DNA of 15,093 nt from Suttonella ornithocola (GCF_001889065.1 NZ_LWHB01000037.1:1-15093), one strand, 5' to 3'; numbered from the stretch's first letter, positions 7,430-14,552 are shown. Translations and numbers: made by a program. Notes: generated from the letters alone by a model not told the origin.

Positions 7430-8126
7430 TTTTATGTTATGCGTCGTCCTGCCAGCAGCCAAAGGCTTCATGGAAATGCCATGGTTTGTTGTCACGTTTC
7501 GGTAGGGTGATGACAGAAAAAAGTTTCGTCATATCATCCATATTCTTCTGAGCATTGGTTTTGCTATCTAATCTGAATTTGTCGGCGATGTTGTCGATTT
7601 GCTCGGCTAGGTTGGTGTTCAGCCATGGGGTAATTGGGGCGTTGGGGTTGGGGTTAAAGGTGTAGGGCTGGATGTGGTCTGCTGCGCTTTTCGCGCCGTG
7701 AAAGCCGCCGTTGGCGTCAATTTGTTCTCGGTGGTAGGGGATGTTGTCGCCGTTTTCGGGGCGGATGATGTAGTCGTTTTCTGTTTCGCTTTGCCGAAAG
7801 GGGCTGAGGCGGATTAAATGGGTGTGTTGGCGGTTGAAGGTGTTGTCTTGCCAGTAGGCGTTGATGATGTTGATGTCGCTGTTGTTCATGAGTTCTGCTA
7901 GGGCTTGGTGTTCAAGGTCGGCAAGGCGTTCTCGTGGGGCGAGGTTGTTGGGTTTGATGATGCGTGGCTGGGCGTCGATGCGCGCCAGTTGTTCGGCGGG
8001 GATGAGTTGTTTGAGGTCGTGGTTGGTAAGTGGGTGGGTGGCGCTTTCGTAGCCAGGGTTTTGTAGGCAATGGTGTTTGCCTTTTAGGGCGCGGATGTTG
8101 TGCTGCCAGATGCCGATGTTGGGGCT

Positions 8127-8138
8127 TTCAGGTAGCCT
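8127..8138 (-). repeat. DNA uptake sequence, Eikenella dialect, copy 1
   Basis: Minus strand reads AGGCTACCTGAA, the 12-mer known as the Eikenella-type DUS. It falls in frame as Arg-Leu-Pro-Glu in the cas2-3 C-terminal half. Confidence 0.75.
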
Positions 8139-8697
8139 ATCGGGGCGGTGGCGGTTGATGCGTCCTGCGAGTTGGATGAGGGAGCGTATGGAGCTGGGTT
8201 CGACGATTGCCCAGTCGTAGTCATGGTCGCGCCCGACTTCGCAGACGGGGCTGGCGAGGACGATAAAGAGGTGGTGGGTGGCGTTTGGGTGGGCGGCGAT
8301 GGTGTGTTGGATGCTGGCGTTGTCGGTGGGTTGTTGTCTGTTTTTGCGGTTGAGGATGGTGTCGAGCTGGGTTTCTAGTTGGTTTCTTAAGAGTAGTATT
8401 TGTTGGCTGTGGTAAACGGCGAGGTGGATGTGGGTGTCGGTTGGGATGGTGTCGGCTTGGTGTAGTGCAAGGGCGGTTTGCATGAGTGGGTTGATGTTTG
8501 CCATGCGGATTAGTCCGACGCTGATGGTTTTGTCTTGATGGTTCAGGTGGTGGCGGTGGTGGTAGTTGATGGCGTGTGTGAGTAGTTGTTTGGCAAGCGG
8601 GCGGTATAGGTCTTCGTCAAGTTCTGCCATGTCATCATTAGGGTCGTAGTTTGTTGTTATTTCTATGATTTTTCCAATTTTATGGATGGGCTGTTGT

Positions 8698-8709
8698 TTC
8701 AGGTAGCTT
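8698..8709 (-). repeat. Near match to Eikenella-type DNA uptake sequence
   Basis: Minus strand reads AAGCTACCTGAA, one base different from the Eikenella DUS 12-mer. Same gene and same strand as the two exact copies. Confidence 0.5.
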
Positions 8710-8841
8710 TGGCGTTTGTTCAGAAAGGTTTGGTGGGCGTTGTTGAGTTGTTGGCTGTTGGTGCAGGTGTGTATTTCGCTGTGTTGTTCGTCGCTCCATA
8801 GGCAGGGGATTTGTGGGGTGGGGAGGTTGAATTGGGTGTTG

Positions 8842-8937
8842 TATAGTCAAATCAGCTAAAAAACAGAACGTTATCTACCGCCAGAATGGCTAGATAAGGG
8901 CTATAGGATGTTTTGTTTTTTAGCTGATCGCACTATA
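8842..8937 (-). mobile_element. MITE copy 2 (TA-target, 96 bp) inside cas2-3
   Basis: Ends TATAGTCAAATCAGCTAAAA and TTTTTTAGCTGATCGCACTA plus TA, nearly identical to copy 1 at both termini. The TA dinucleotide is duplicated at each edge. Net insertion is 94 bp, which shifts the frame, and the terminal repeat itself supplies TAA four codons into the element. The core word TTCTGGCGGTA is present in inverted orientation relative to copy 1 (8876-8886), while the ends match directly, as if the core had flipped between the inverted repeats. Confidence 0.9.
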
Positions 8938-10932
8938 GATTTTGCGTCCTGCTAGGTAGGCGGTGAATAGTCCGTGGATTTGGTCGGGCTGTAAGGTGGC
9001 GGAGGAGAGGATGAGGCGGCTGCCGTAGAGTCCTGCAAGGTGTACTAAACGGCTGAGGGCTGGCAGGTCGGCATCGGAGAAGTCGTCGGGTTCGTCAAGG
9101 ATGAGGTCGCTGGAGAGTAGGCGTAGGATGGGGATGATGTAGCGGCCGCCGCGTTGTTGTTCGCTGGCTTGCATGAGGTGGTCGATGGTGCAGCTGATGA
9201 TGGGGCTGTAGAGGAGTTGTTGGGCACTTTTGTTAGCGGTGAGGATGCCGAGTTTGAGTTGGTCGTAGTCGGCGGGGTCAATGTTGCTGTCTACATATTG
9301 GTCCAGTAGGGTGTCGGCGGATTCGCTGCCATTGTTGGGGGTATCGTCTTCTTGGTTGAGCCCGAAAAGTTGTTTGTTGGCGTGCCCGCCAACTAGAACG
9401 GCAAGGTCGCTGTCGCTGAGTTTGAGGTCTTGGCGCAGGCTTTTGCCTGTTTGCAGGGTGAGGGTGCGTAAGCCTAATGCGATGGTGATGCGTGCGCCGT
9501 GTTTGGGGTTGGCTAGGGCGTAGGCAATGCGGGCGTTGGCGATGGTTTTACCGCTGCCTGTGGATGCCATGTTGATGGCGAAAAAGCCGTGGGTTTCGCT
9601 GCTTTCACTGGCTTGTCTGGCGAGTTTAAAGGCTTGGTTTTGCCAGCGAAAGTTGGGATGGTCGGTATTTTTAGCGAGTGTGTCGTGGTCTTTGAGCTTA
9701 GGTAAGGCGGTTTGAATGGCAGGTAAGGCTTTGGCAAATTGTCCGCAGTAATTCGCAACACCAAGTAGGTGTTCGTCAAGAGGTTGATTGGGGGTATTGT
9801 TGCCGTCGCGTACGGTGTTGGCGATGAGTGTGCTGTTCCAGTTTTTATCGCCTGCTACACGCGCTTTGCTGTCTTGATTTAGTGCGGAGTAGTTGTGGTC
9901 GCCTGTCATTAAGATGAGGCGGGAGAGGTTGAGCAGAAATGGGTTGCTGATGGGGGTTTGCGGTTGGTCAGCGGTTTTGCTGTGTTTTTGGCTGAGGGCT
10001 TGTAAGGTCGGGTCGGCTTTGGCTTTTTCAGCGTAGCGTTTGAGCTGTTTTTGTAGGGCTGGACTGTGCAGTACGAGGGCGTCAAATTGCCAGTTTTGCG
10101 CGAGGTTGCCTTGTGAGTTCGGATTGTGTACCCAGTGGTTGATGGCTTTGAGTGTGCGGTAAAATTCGCTGGCGGTGGTGCGGTATTTGTTGTTGCCTGC
10201 TTGCAGCATTTCTTTTCTGGTAGCTGCTTCTTCATAGCCGTCACCAGTATTATCATCGTTTTGTTTTATTGGCAGCGGTGGTAGGCGGTGGTGGGTGACG
10301 ATGAGCCATGCAATCCATTGTGCCAGCGGTGGCAGGTGTTCCAAATTGGCTTGGCGATAGTGTGGCTCGGTGAGCGTGGGCGGGGTTTTCAGGTAGCCTT
10401 TGATATTGGCGAGGCGGTCAAATACGGCGTTATCGCTCGTGCAGCCGTCAATTAGCCATAGAAAGAGTTTGAGCGATACCCATTCATGGCGATAGGGGTC
10501 GCCTCCTTTGTAACGCTGTCCGTTAAGTTTGCGCTGAAAGAGAACGCTGGATTTGCCAATGTCGTGTAAGAGTGCCGCAAGGATGGCGATGAGCTTCATC
10601 GCGGTGAGATTTTGCCAGCGGTTTTCCCAGTCTTGATGCATGAGGTTTCTCTTGGTGTGATTGACAGGCACGATGCCTAGTTCGTTGAATTTGCGTTTAT
10701 TGCCGATTATCCAAACGAGTTCGGTAAGTTGTCGGCTTTTGATTCGATGGCAGCTAACGGCGGTGGATTTGGTGGCAGTTTTGCGCAGCAAACTGGCAAC
10801 GGTCTTCAGTCCTTCTTCGGTTATTGCAGTTTGCCAAACGTTATCACCAATACGGTTGGCAAAGCTATCGAGGATGCGGCGGGTGCGCTTGAGGGCTTTT
10901 TTCTCGCATTGGCTGATAAAGGTTACCATCAT
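8920..10932 (-). pseudogene. cas3: cas2-3 (type I-F), N-terminal part: Cas2-like, HD nuclease and first helicase domain, truncated by MITE
   Basis: 670 codons, the last four (SAIS) encoded by the MITE. Residues 1-95 are the Cas2-like domain fused to Cas3 in type I-F (MVTFISQCEKKALKRTRRIL; AVSCHRI; ELVWIIGN). Next come the HD nuclease (LLHDIGK, His123-Asp124; RHEW; THHRLPP), the DExD helicase with Walker A ASTGSGKT (456-463), motif II DEPDD (613-617) and motif III SSATL (643-647). Helicase motifs IV-VI are lost. The undisturbed gene would be 1133 residues, normal for I-F Cas2-3. The ATG overlaps the cas1 stop (ATGA), so the two are translationally coupled. Cas1-Cas2/3 acquisition might survive if the Cas2-like domain folds, but target DNA degradation should not. 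Confidence 0.93.
10388..10399 (-). repeat. DNA uptake sequence, Eikenella dialect, copy 2
   Basis: Minus strand AGGCTACCTGAA inside the HD region of cas2-3 (codons for KGYLK). Exact 12-mer match. Confidence 0.75.
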
Positions 10933-11906
10933 GGAGTATCACTCCAGTCTGTTTTCAGCGCTAGGGCTTTAATTTGTTCAAATTGGTAATCTAAGGCTTG
11001 ATAGGCGAGAAAGTGATTGATGCATTCTTGACGGAATTGTTGTTCGCTGAGGTTTTCAGCGGCACTGATAAAGGCAAGCGGCAGAATAAGCGTGTCTTTG
11101 ATGAGGTCGGCAATATCAAAGACTAATGCACCGCGACGGGTTTTTCCGTGCATGACTGCAAATGCGTGCGGAATGCCTAATACCCATGTGGCGGTGGCGC
11201 CGAGTCCGTAGGCGAGGTAATTGCCATGATTGAGAAAGGTATTGGCTTTGTCGATGCCGTCATGGTCACGCGTAAAGCCTGTTTGATGGGTGAGTGCTGC
11301 TGCGTGTTGGTAGAGGGCTTTGGTGAGGCGAGCTTCGTGTTGTAAAAGATGGGTGACGCTTGCTTGTTGAGGGAGTGTTTGCGCTGAATGGTCGATGGTT
11401 TCTAGGATTTCTGATGCGTTAAAGCCATAAGCAGCGAAATCTCTATCTTTTTGCCAAATATGTTTTAAGTAATTTAAGCGCGCGGTTTGTAGTTGTTTTG
11501 CCGCTTGTAAGCGTTTGTCTTCATCAAACCACCAGCTTAACCAACCTTGTAGGTATTCTGTGGGGCGGTATTCATTTTGGGGCGTGAGCCATTCCACCGC
11601 ATTGCCTGCAAAAAGCGGGGTGCCGCCACCACCACAAAAACCAACGAGAACACCTGCTTGAGAAAGTACACGCATCGCTGCTTGGGTGATGGATGTGCCA
11701 TTGCCAAGTAGAATGCAAGTGGTATTGGCGATAGGAATGTTGAAATAGAGATTGGCTTTATCGTCTTCGGTCAAATACAGTATTCGACCGTCTTTTTGCA
11801 TGACGCGACAGTATTCGAGGTAGTAAAGATTAGCGCGCTTGCTATGGAGAATGGTTTTGAGATATGAAGAGTTGAAGTGTGTGTTTCGATAAGGGTTATT
11901 AACCAT
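10929..11906 (-). CDS. cas1: Cas1, type I-F integrase
   Basis: 325-residue Cas1, the metal-dependent integrase that inserts new spacers. It closely follows the type I-F pattern: LKTILHSKRANLYYLEYCRV (16-35), NIPIANTTCILLGNGTSITQ, GVLVGFCGGGGTPLF, and LTPQNEYRPTEYLQGW. The catalytic residues are visible: Glu191 (LLQHEARL), His253 (VMHGKTRRG) and Asp267 (FDIADLIKD), matching the E190/H254/D268 set known from Pseudomonas. The start has GGAAA 7 nt upstream; the eight extra N-terminal residues are slightly more than usual. It overlaps cas2-3 by 4 nt. There is no lesion. It is the first gene of the locus, with the AT-rich 11907-12280 region as its probable promoter region. Confidence 0.96.
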   Translation of the reverse strand: MVNNPYRNTHFNSSYLKTILHSKRANLYYLEYCRVMQKDGRILYLTEDDKANLYFNIPIANTTCILLGNGTSITQAAMRVLSQAGVLVGFCGGGGTPLFAGNAVEWLTPQNEYRPTEYLQGWLSWWFDEDKRLQAAKQLQTARLNYLKHIWQKDRDFAAYGFNASEILETIDHSAQTLPQQASVTHLLQHEARLTKALYQHAAALTHQTGFTRDHDGIDKANTFLNHGNYLAYGLGATATWVLGIPHAFAVMHGKTRRGALVFDIADLIKDTLILPLAFISAAENLSEQQFRQECINHFLAYQALDYQFEQIKALALKTDWSDTP

Positions 11907-12018
11907 TTTCGTTTCCCTAACACTTATAAGCGATTATCTATCATAACGTATCTTAAGTTGAAATGATGCGTGATAACAAGCAGTGTTTATCAGATTTTTA
12001 TATGTTTATTAAAAGAAT

Positions 12019-12148
12019 AGATAGTGGTTTGAAAAGTATGCTGGAATATTATCAAATAATCTAATAGTAATTAAATATTTAAATATCAATATATTAAAAG
12101 AAATGTTTTTGTAAAAGTATGTTTAACATACTTTTCAAACCACTATCT
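12019..12148. repeat. Perfect 22-bp inverted repeat bounding a 130-bp AT-rich segment
   Basis: The left arm at 12019-12040 begins AGATAGTGGTTTG; the right arm at 12127-12148 is its exact reverse complement. Just inside the right arm, AAAAGTATG-TTTAA-CATACTTTT (12113-12135) forms a second nested hairpin. No target duplication is obvious at the edges. It could be a solo MITE, a decayed IS end pair or a large cruciform/regulatory RNA. Confidence 0.8.
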
Positions 12149-12257
12149 GCTGGACTATGACTCAATCATTTCAATAGTAATAAAATATTAAATTTCAATA
12201 CATTGGATTGATATTTTTTTACAGAAATTACTCAGTATATTTTTCAAACGATTACCA
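12040..12257. repeat. Two diverged 109-bp tandem units
   Basis: Both units start with GCTGGA (12040 and 12149), share AATAGTAAT-AAATATT...TCAATA in the same spacing and end in a TTTTCAAAC-like word. Similarity by eye is roughly 70 percent with small gaps. The second unit overlaps none of the coding regions and ends just before the arsR promoter. Confidence 0.5.
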
Positions 12258-12284
12258 AAAAATAAAAGGAATAAAAACTTTTAT

Positions 12285-12313
12285 TTGACTTCGCATAATT
12301 GGCGTACTATGAT
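12285..12313 (+). promoter_or_regulatory. Sigma70-type promoter of the arsR operon
   Basis: TTGACT (12285-12290), 17-base spacer, TATGAT (12308-12313). Transcription would begin near 12320, giving a leader of about 20 nt before the arsR ATG. Confidence 0.8.
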
Positions 12314-12323
12314 AATCCAATAA

Positions 12324-12339
12324 TTCAACAAGTGTTGAA
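12324..12339 (+). promoter_or_regulatory. Operator palindrome overlapping the arsR start region
   Basis: TTCAACA-AG-TGTTGAA, a perfect 7-2-7 dyad immediately after the -10 box and touching the start codon. Dyad operators in this position are typical for SmtB/ArsR self-repression. The region that should contain the Shine-Dalgarno site lies in this dyad and has no strong match. Confidence 0.65.
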
Positions 12340-12341
12340 AT

Positions 12342-12707
12342 ATGGAAACAGAAGAAAACAATATCGATACAGCTTGTCAAGAGCATGAGCATTCTCCGAC
12401 TGGGAAACTTTCGGTTTCTCATGAAGATATAGAAGCGACGGTGGCTTTATTGACGGCAATGGCAGATCCCGCTCGGTTAGCACTTCTGCTTTTATTAGCA
12501 CAGGTTGAAGAGGCATGTGTTACTGCGATTGCAGAATCGATGCAAGAGAAAACCAATACAGTATCTATGCGATTGAAGAAACTTTTTGATGCTGGATTGG
12601 TGGTAAAACGTCGTGATGCTCGGCATATTTATTATCGTTTACGCGATGAGCATATTGTCGATATTGTTCGCAATGCTTTATTGCATGCCCGTGAATTGCG
12701 TTCTTAA
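12342..12707 (+). CDS. ArsR/SmtB-family metal-sensing repressor
   Basis: 121-residue winged-helix repressor. Residues about 28-100 are the ArsR DNA-binding fold (ALLTAMADPARLALLLLL; recognition helix around TNTVSMRLKKLFDAGLV; wing VVKRRDARHIYYRLRD). The last helix has Asp102, His104, His115 and Glu118 in the D-x-H-(10)-H-x-x-E spacing of the SmtB alpha-5 zinc site. The N-terminus adds Cys12, His15 and His17, and helix 3 has Cys59, but the usual Asp three residues later is Ala. This points to a zinc-type (perhaps Co/Cd-responsive) sensor using mainly the alpha-5 site. It is first in a two-gene operon and should repress its own promoter when metal is low. Assigned from motifs; the exact metal is inferred. 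Confidence 0.88.
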   Translation: METEENNIDTACQEHEHSPTGKLSVSHEDIEATVALLTAMADPARLALLLLLAQVEEACVTAIAESMQEKTNTVSMRLKKLFDAGLVVKRRDARHIYYRLRDEHIVDIVRNALLHARELRS

Positions 12708-12727
12708 TGGTTAATAGGAGTTCTAAG

Positions 12728-13150
12728 ATGTCTTGTAAAGTTCATGAAAATCATCCCCATCAACATGGTAAAGATTGTGGACACGTTGCTATTCAGCATG
12801 GAGAACATGTTGATTATTTACATGATGGGCATTTGCATCATCCGCATGGTGAACACGTAGATGAGTGCTGCATTGAAGTTAGCGATAAGAATCCTGATCG
12901 TTGCACAAAAGATGAATTAAAGGCTTGTGGTTGCAGTATTCATTGTGAATGCAGTTGTAGTAGCGATTGTGAATGTGGTTGTGCTGACCATCATGCAGCG
13001 GGCTGCCATGATAAAGATCATCAGCATGGTGAAGGCTGTGGACATCCAGCAGTTCCACATGGCGATCATATTGATTATTTGGTAAATGGTCGTTTGCATC
13101 ATGTTCACGGCGATCACTGCGATGATCACGGTCCAGTAGACTTGGTTTAA
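12728..13150 (+). CDS. His/Cys-rich metal-binding protein
   Basis: 140 residues, extremely rich in His, Cys, Asp and Glu, with no signal peptide. It holds two copies of a module HQHG-(E/K)-x-CGH-x-A-x-x-HG-(E/D)-H-(V/I)-DYL-x-x-G-x-LHH-x-HG-(E/D)-H (about residues 11-46 and 101-136). A Cys-rich middle (CGCSIHCECSCSSDCECGC) separates them. It probably buffers or chaperones zinc or a related divalent ion in the cytoplasm. This module is known as an uncharacterised family beside zinc-sensing ArsR regulators and cation-efflux genes; no efflux gene follows here. The ATG at 12728 is chosen over the in-frame ATG at 12707 because AGGAG lies 7 nt before it. It follows arsR by 20 nt and ends before a strong terminator. 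Confidence 0.8.
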   Translation: MSCKVHENHPHQHGKDCGHVAIQHGEHVDYLHDGHLHHPHGEHVDECCIEVSDKNPDRCTKDELKACGCSIHCECSCSSDCECGCADHHAAGCHDKDHQHGEGCGHPAVPHGDHIDYLVNGRLHHVHGDHCDDHGPVDLV

Positions 13151-13162
13151 ATAAAGCTTCTC

Positions 13163-13195
13163 ATCCCCCTCTAAAATTTGAGGGGGATTTTTTTT
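13163..13195 (+). terminator. Rho-independent terminator of the arsR operon
   Basis: 9-bp stem ATCCCCCTC / GAGGGGGAT with an 8-base loop, followed by a run of T. It lies 12 nt after the stop of the His/Cys-rich gene. Confidence 0.92.
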
Positions 13196-13205
13196 AATTT
13201 GTATT

Positions 13206-13730
13206 TTAATCAGCCATCACAACGTGACGATGATAAGCGATAAATTGATCAAATTGTGCTTGGCTTAATATGGTTGGTCGCGTCATGATTTCTAAAGGAA
13301 ATTCTTTTCCTTCTTTTTGATAAGGTGGGTGAAGATAGATATAGGGATTTTGAACAAAATCTGCTCGTTGATAAAAAGCCAGTCTTCGTTTGGCAATATC
13401 TGTTTCCGGCGGATCAATTTCTAGAATAATCGGTAAATTATCTTTAAGAGTAGAGAGAATATAGGAACCTTCTCCTTTGCCTCGTCGATTAGGCACAATG
13501 CAAAAATGTTCAATATAATTAAAGTGCTTTGTTTCCCAACGGATTAACAGTCCTATTAAAGAATCATTTTGTTCCATTACTTCAAAATAGCAGTCAGCAT
13601 GACGCATTGCTTTTTCTTGAGATTTTAGCGAGCGTTGCTCATGTGTTGGAAAGCTTTTTTGATAAAGTTCCCATGCAGCCTTAAATCTTGGATCATCAAC
13701 TGTTGTTAAGCGAGAAGTTTGAATATTCAT
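13206..13730 (-). CDS. GNAT-family N-acetyltransferase
   Basis: 174-residue GNAT-fold protein. The acetyl-CoA pyrophosphate loop is visible at HFCIVPNRRGKGEGSYIL (75-92, R-R-G-K-G-x-G), preceded by the beta-strand pair DSLIGLLIRWETKHFNYIE. It continues to FYQRADFVQNPYIYLHPPY, where the late Tyr region of the fold is expected. The substrate cannot be told. The nearest upstream gene on the same strand ends at a strong terminator (13751-13781), so it is probably transcribed alone. The ribosome-binding site is weak (GGAT). The 3' end faces the arsR operon terminator; convergent genes share that short spacer. Confidence 0.85.
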   Translation of the reverse strand: MNIQTSRLTTVDDPRFKAAWELYQKSFPTHEQRSLKSQEKAMRHADCYFEVMEQNDSLIGLLIRWETKHFNYIEHFCIVPNRRGKGEGSYILSTLKDNLPIILEIDPPETDIAKRRLAFYQRADFVQNPYIYLHPPYQKEGKEFPLEIMTRPTILSQAQFDQFIAYHRHVVMAD

Positions 13731-13750
13731 TATTTTTATCCGTTTTTACT

Positions 13751-13781
13751 AAAAAATAAGAGCAAGAAAACTTGCTCTTAT
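13751..13781 (-). terminator. Rho-independent terminator of the DUF882 gene
   Basis: On the minus strand, an 11-bp perfect stem ATAAGAGCAAG / CTTGCTCTTAT with a 4-base loop, ending in TTTTTT. It lies about 30 nt after the stop of the DUF882 gene. Confidence 0.9.
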
Positions 13782-13812
13782 CATCAAGACAAAACTTTGT
13801 ATATGAGGCTTT

Positions 13813-14433
13813 TTAATAATACCACTGACGAACTGGACCAGAGTCAACATGGATAAAGTTAGAACCTCTGTAAATTCCTACGCCACCAGCATTTAAACGC
13901 ATTGCAATTGCTTTTAATTGACGAGAGTTAAAGCCTTTAATGGCAATATCTGCTGCCATTGCTTTCATGTGATAACTATTTTTGCCAACATTCTTCGAGC
14001 GGCGAGCGAGCATTCGATTAGTTGCTGGTGAGCGGTAACCACTGTTGAGCTCAATAGTAGTATTCATGCCAACGTTTGCTTGGATATAGTTAAGAATATT
14101 AAGTAAATCAATATCGACTGGTTTGATACTTTGTTGACGAAAATCTCGAAAAAAGCGACTGACTTCGTCGATAGAAGGCTGGATGTAACCATAATCCGGT
14201 GTCCAATACACTGTCCGTAAGCTTTCTGCAGTATGTGGGTTATACATTTTAATCATGCGCTCACGACGAGAGGCGGCTTTTGCCCATTCACTAGGTAATA
14301 AAATACCTGCTGTTGCAACAATTGCTGTTTTTAGAAAAATTCGTCGATCATGACGGGTACAGCAAGGGCAATCGTGGCTATGTTCAAATTCTTCAATAGT
14401 GACAGGATGTTGAGGAGAAAAGTGACGGGACAT
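13813..14433 (-). CDS. Tat-exported DUF882/YcbK-like peptidase M15-type protein
   Basis: 206 residues. A twin-arginine signal is visible: HDRRIFLKTAIVATAGILLP (Arg30-Arg31, hydrophobic 36-47), then a probable signal-peptidase site near AKA-AS. The mature part is the YcbK/DUF882 fold with SGYRSPATNR (131-140), His155 and Asp162 in SYHMKAMAADIAI, and His195 in NFIHVDSGPVRQW. These are the three zinc ligands expected of M15A-type murein D,D-carboxypeptidase-like enzymes. The likely role is in periplasmic peptidoglycan metabolism. The n-region is unusually long, about 29 residues, and carries HSHDCPCCTRH. A later start is not available before the Arg pair, so this is kept. It is a single gene with its own promoter and terminator. 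Confidence 0.88.
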   Translation of the reverse strand: MSRHFSPQHPVTIEEFEHSHDCPCCTRHDRRIFLKTAIVATAGILLPSEWAKAASRRERMIKMYNPHTAESLRTVYWTPDYGYIQPSIDEVSRFFRDFRQQSIKPVDIDLLNILNYIQANVGMNTTIELNSGYRSPATNRMLARRSKNVGKNSYHMKAMAADIAIKGFNSRQLKAIAMRLNAGGVGIYRGSNFIHVDSGPVRQWYY

Positions 14434-14465
14434 GAATACACCATGCTTCTAAGAAACCGGCATAA

Positions 14466-14494
14466 ACTATAATAGATTTTAATGTAAGACGCAA
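14466..14494 (-). promoter_or_regulatory. Candidate promoter of the DUF882 gene
   Basis: Minus strand TTGCGT (14489-14494), 17-base spacer, TATAGT (14466-14471), about 32 nt before the ATG. Confidence 0.5.
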
Positions 14495-14552
14495 GGAACT
14501 TGCTAAAGAAAATAATCAATAAAAATCTAGAAAATTTTTACAGATTTGATGG

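Larger units (their letters stand above)
7437..8841 (-). pseudogene. cas3: cas2-3 (type I-F), C-terminal helicase part downstream of the MITE
   Basis: When the MITE at 8842-8937 is removed the cas2-3 frame continues here without a break: ...GRKIY then NTQFNLPTPQIPCLW, through MAELDEDLYRPL to the end ...FGCWQDDA. It carries the second RecA domain, including VGLIRMANINPLMQTALAL and helicase motif VI (SLIQLAGRINRHRPDR), and the C-terminal domain. On its own it begins at the first ATG (8628-8630) without a good ribosome-binding site, so it is probably not translated usefully. Codons are C-ending and rich in AAC, CAC and CAA, unlike the cmr genes. Two uptake-sequence-like words lie inside it. Confidence 0.9.
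11907..12280. other. AT-rich intergenic region upstream of cas1, no gene
   Basis: Divergent spacer between cas1 (left) and the arsR operon (right). No credible ORF and no CRISPR repeat-spacer pattern. Near cas1 there are -10-like words on the minus strand (TATGAT at 11940-11945 and GATAAT at 11933-11938) without a convincing -35 box. The centre holds the inverted and tandem repeats listed separately. Confidence 0.6.

Noticed and set aside
9045..9779. Low-complexity Ser/Thr/Pro-rich ORFs overlapping cas2-3
   Set aside because: Out-of-frame shadows created by the C-rich codon bias of cas2-3.
12010..12260. CRISPR array or leader next to cas1
   Set aside because: No 28-bp I-F type repeat and no regular repeat-spacer alternation; only one inverted pair and two diverged tandem units.
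12707..12727. Upstream ATG start for the His/Cys-rich protein
   Set aside because: It overlaps the arsR stop and lacks a ribosome-binding site, while ATG 12728 has AGGAG at 7 nt and gives MSCKVHENH, a better family N-terminus.
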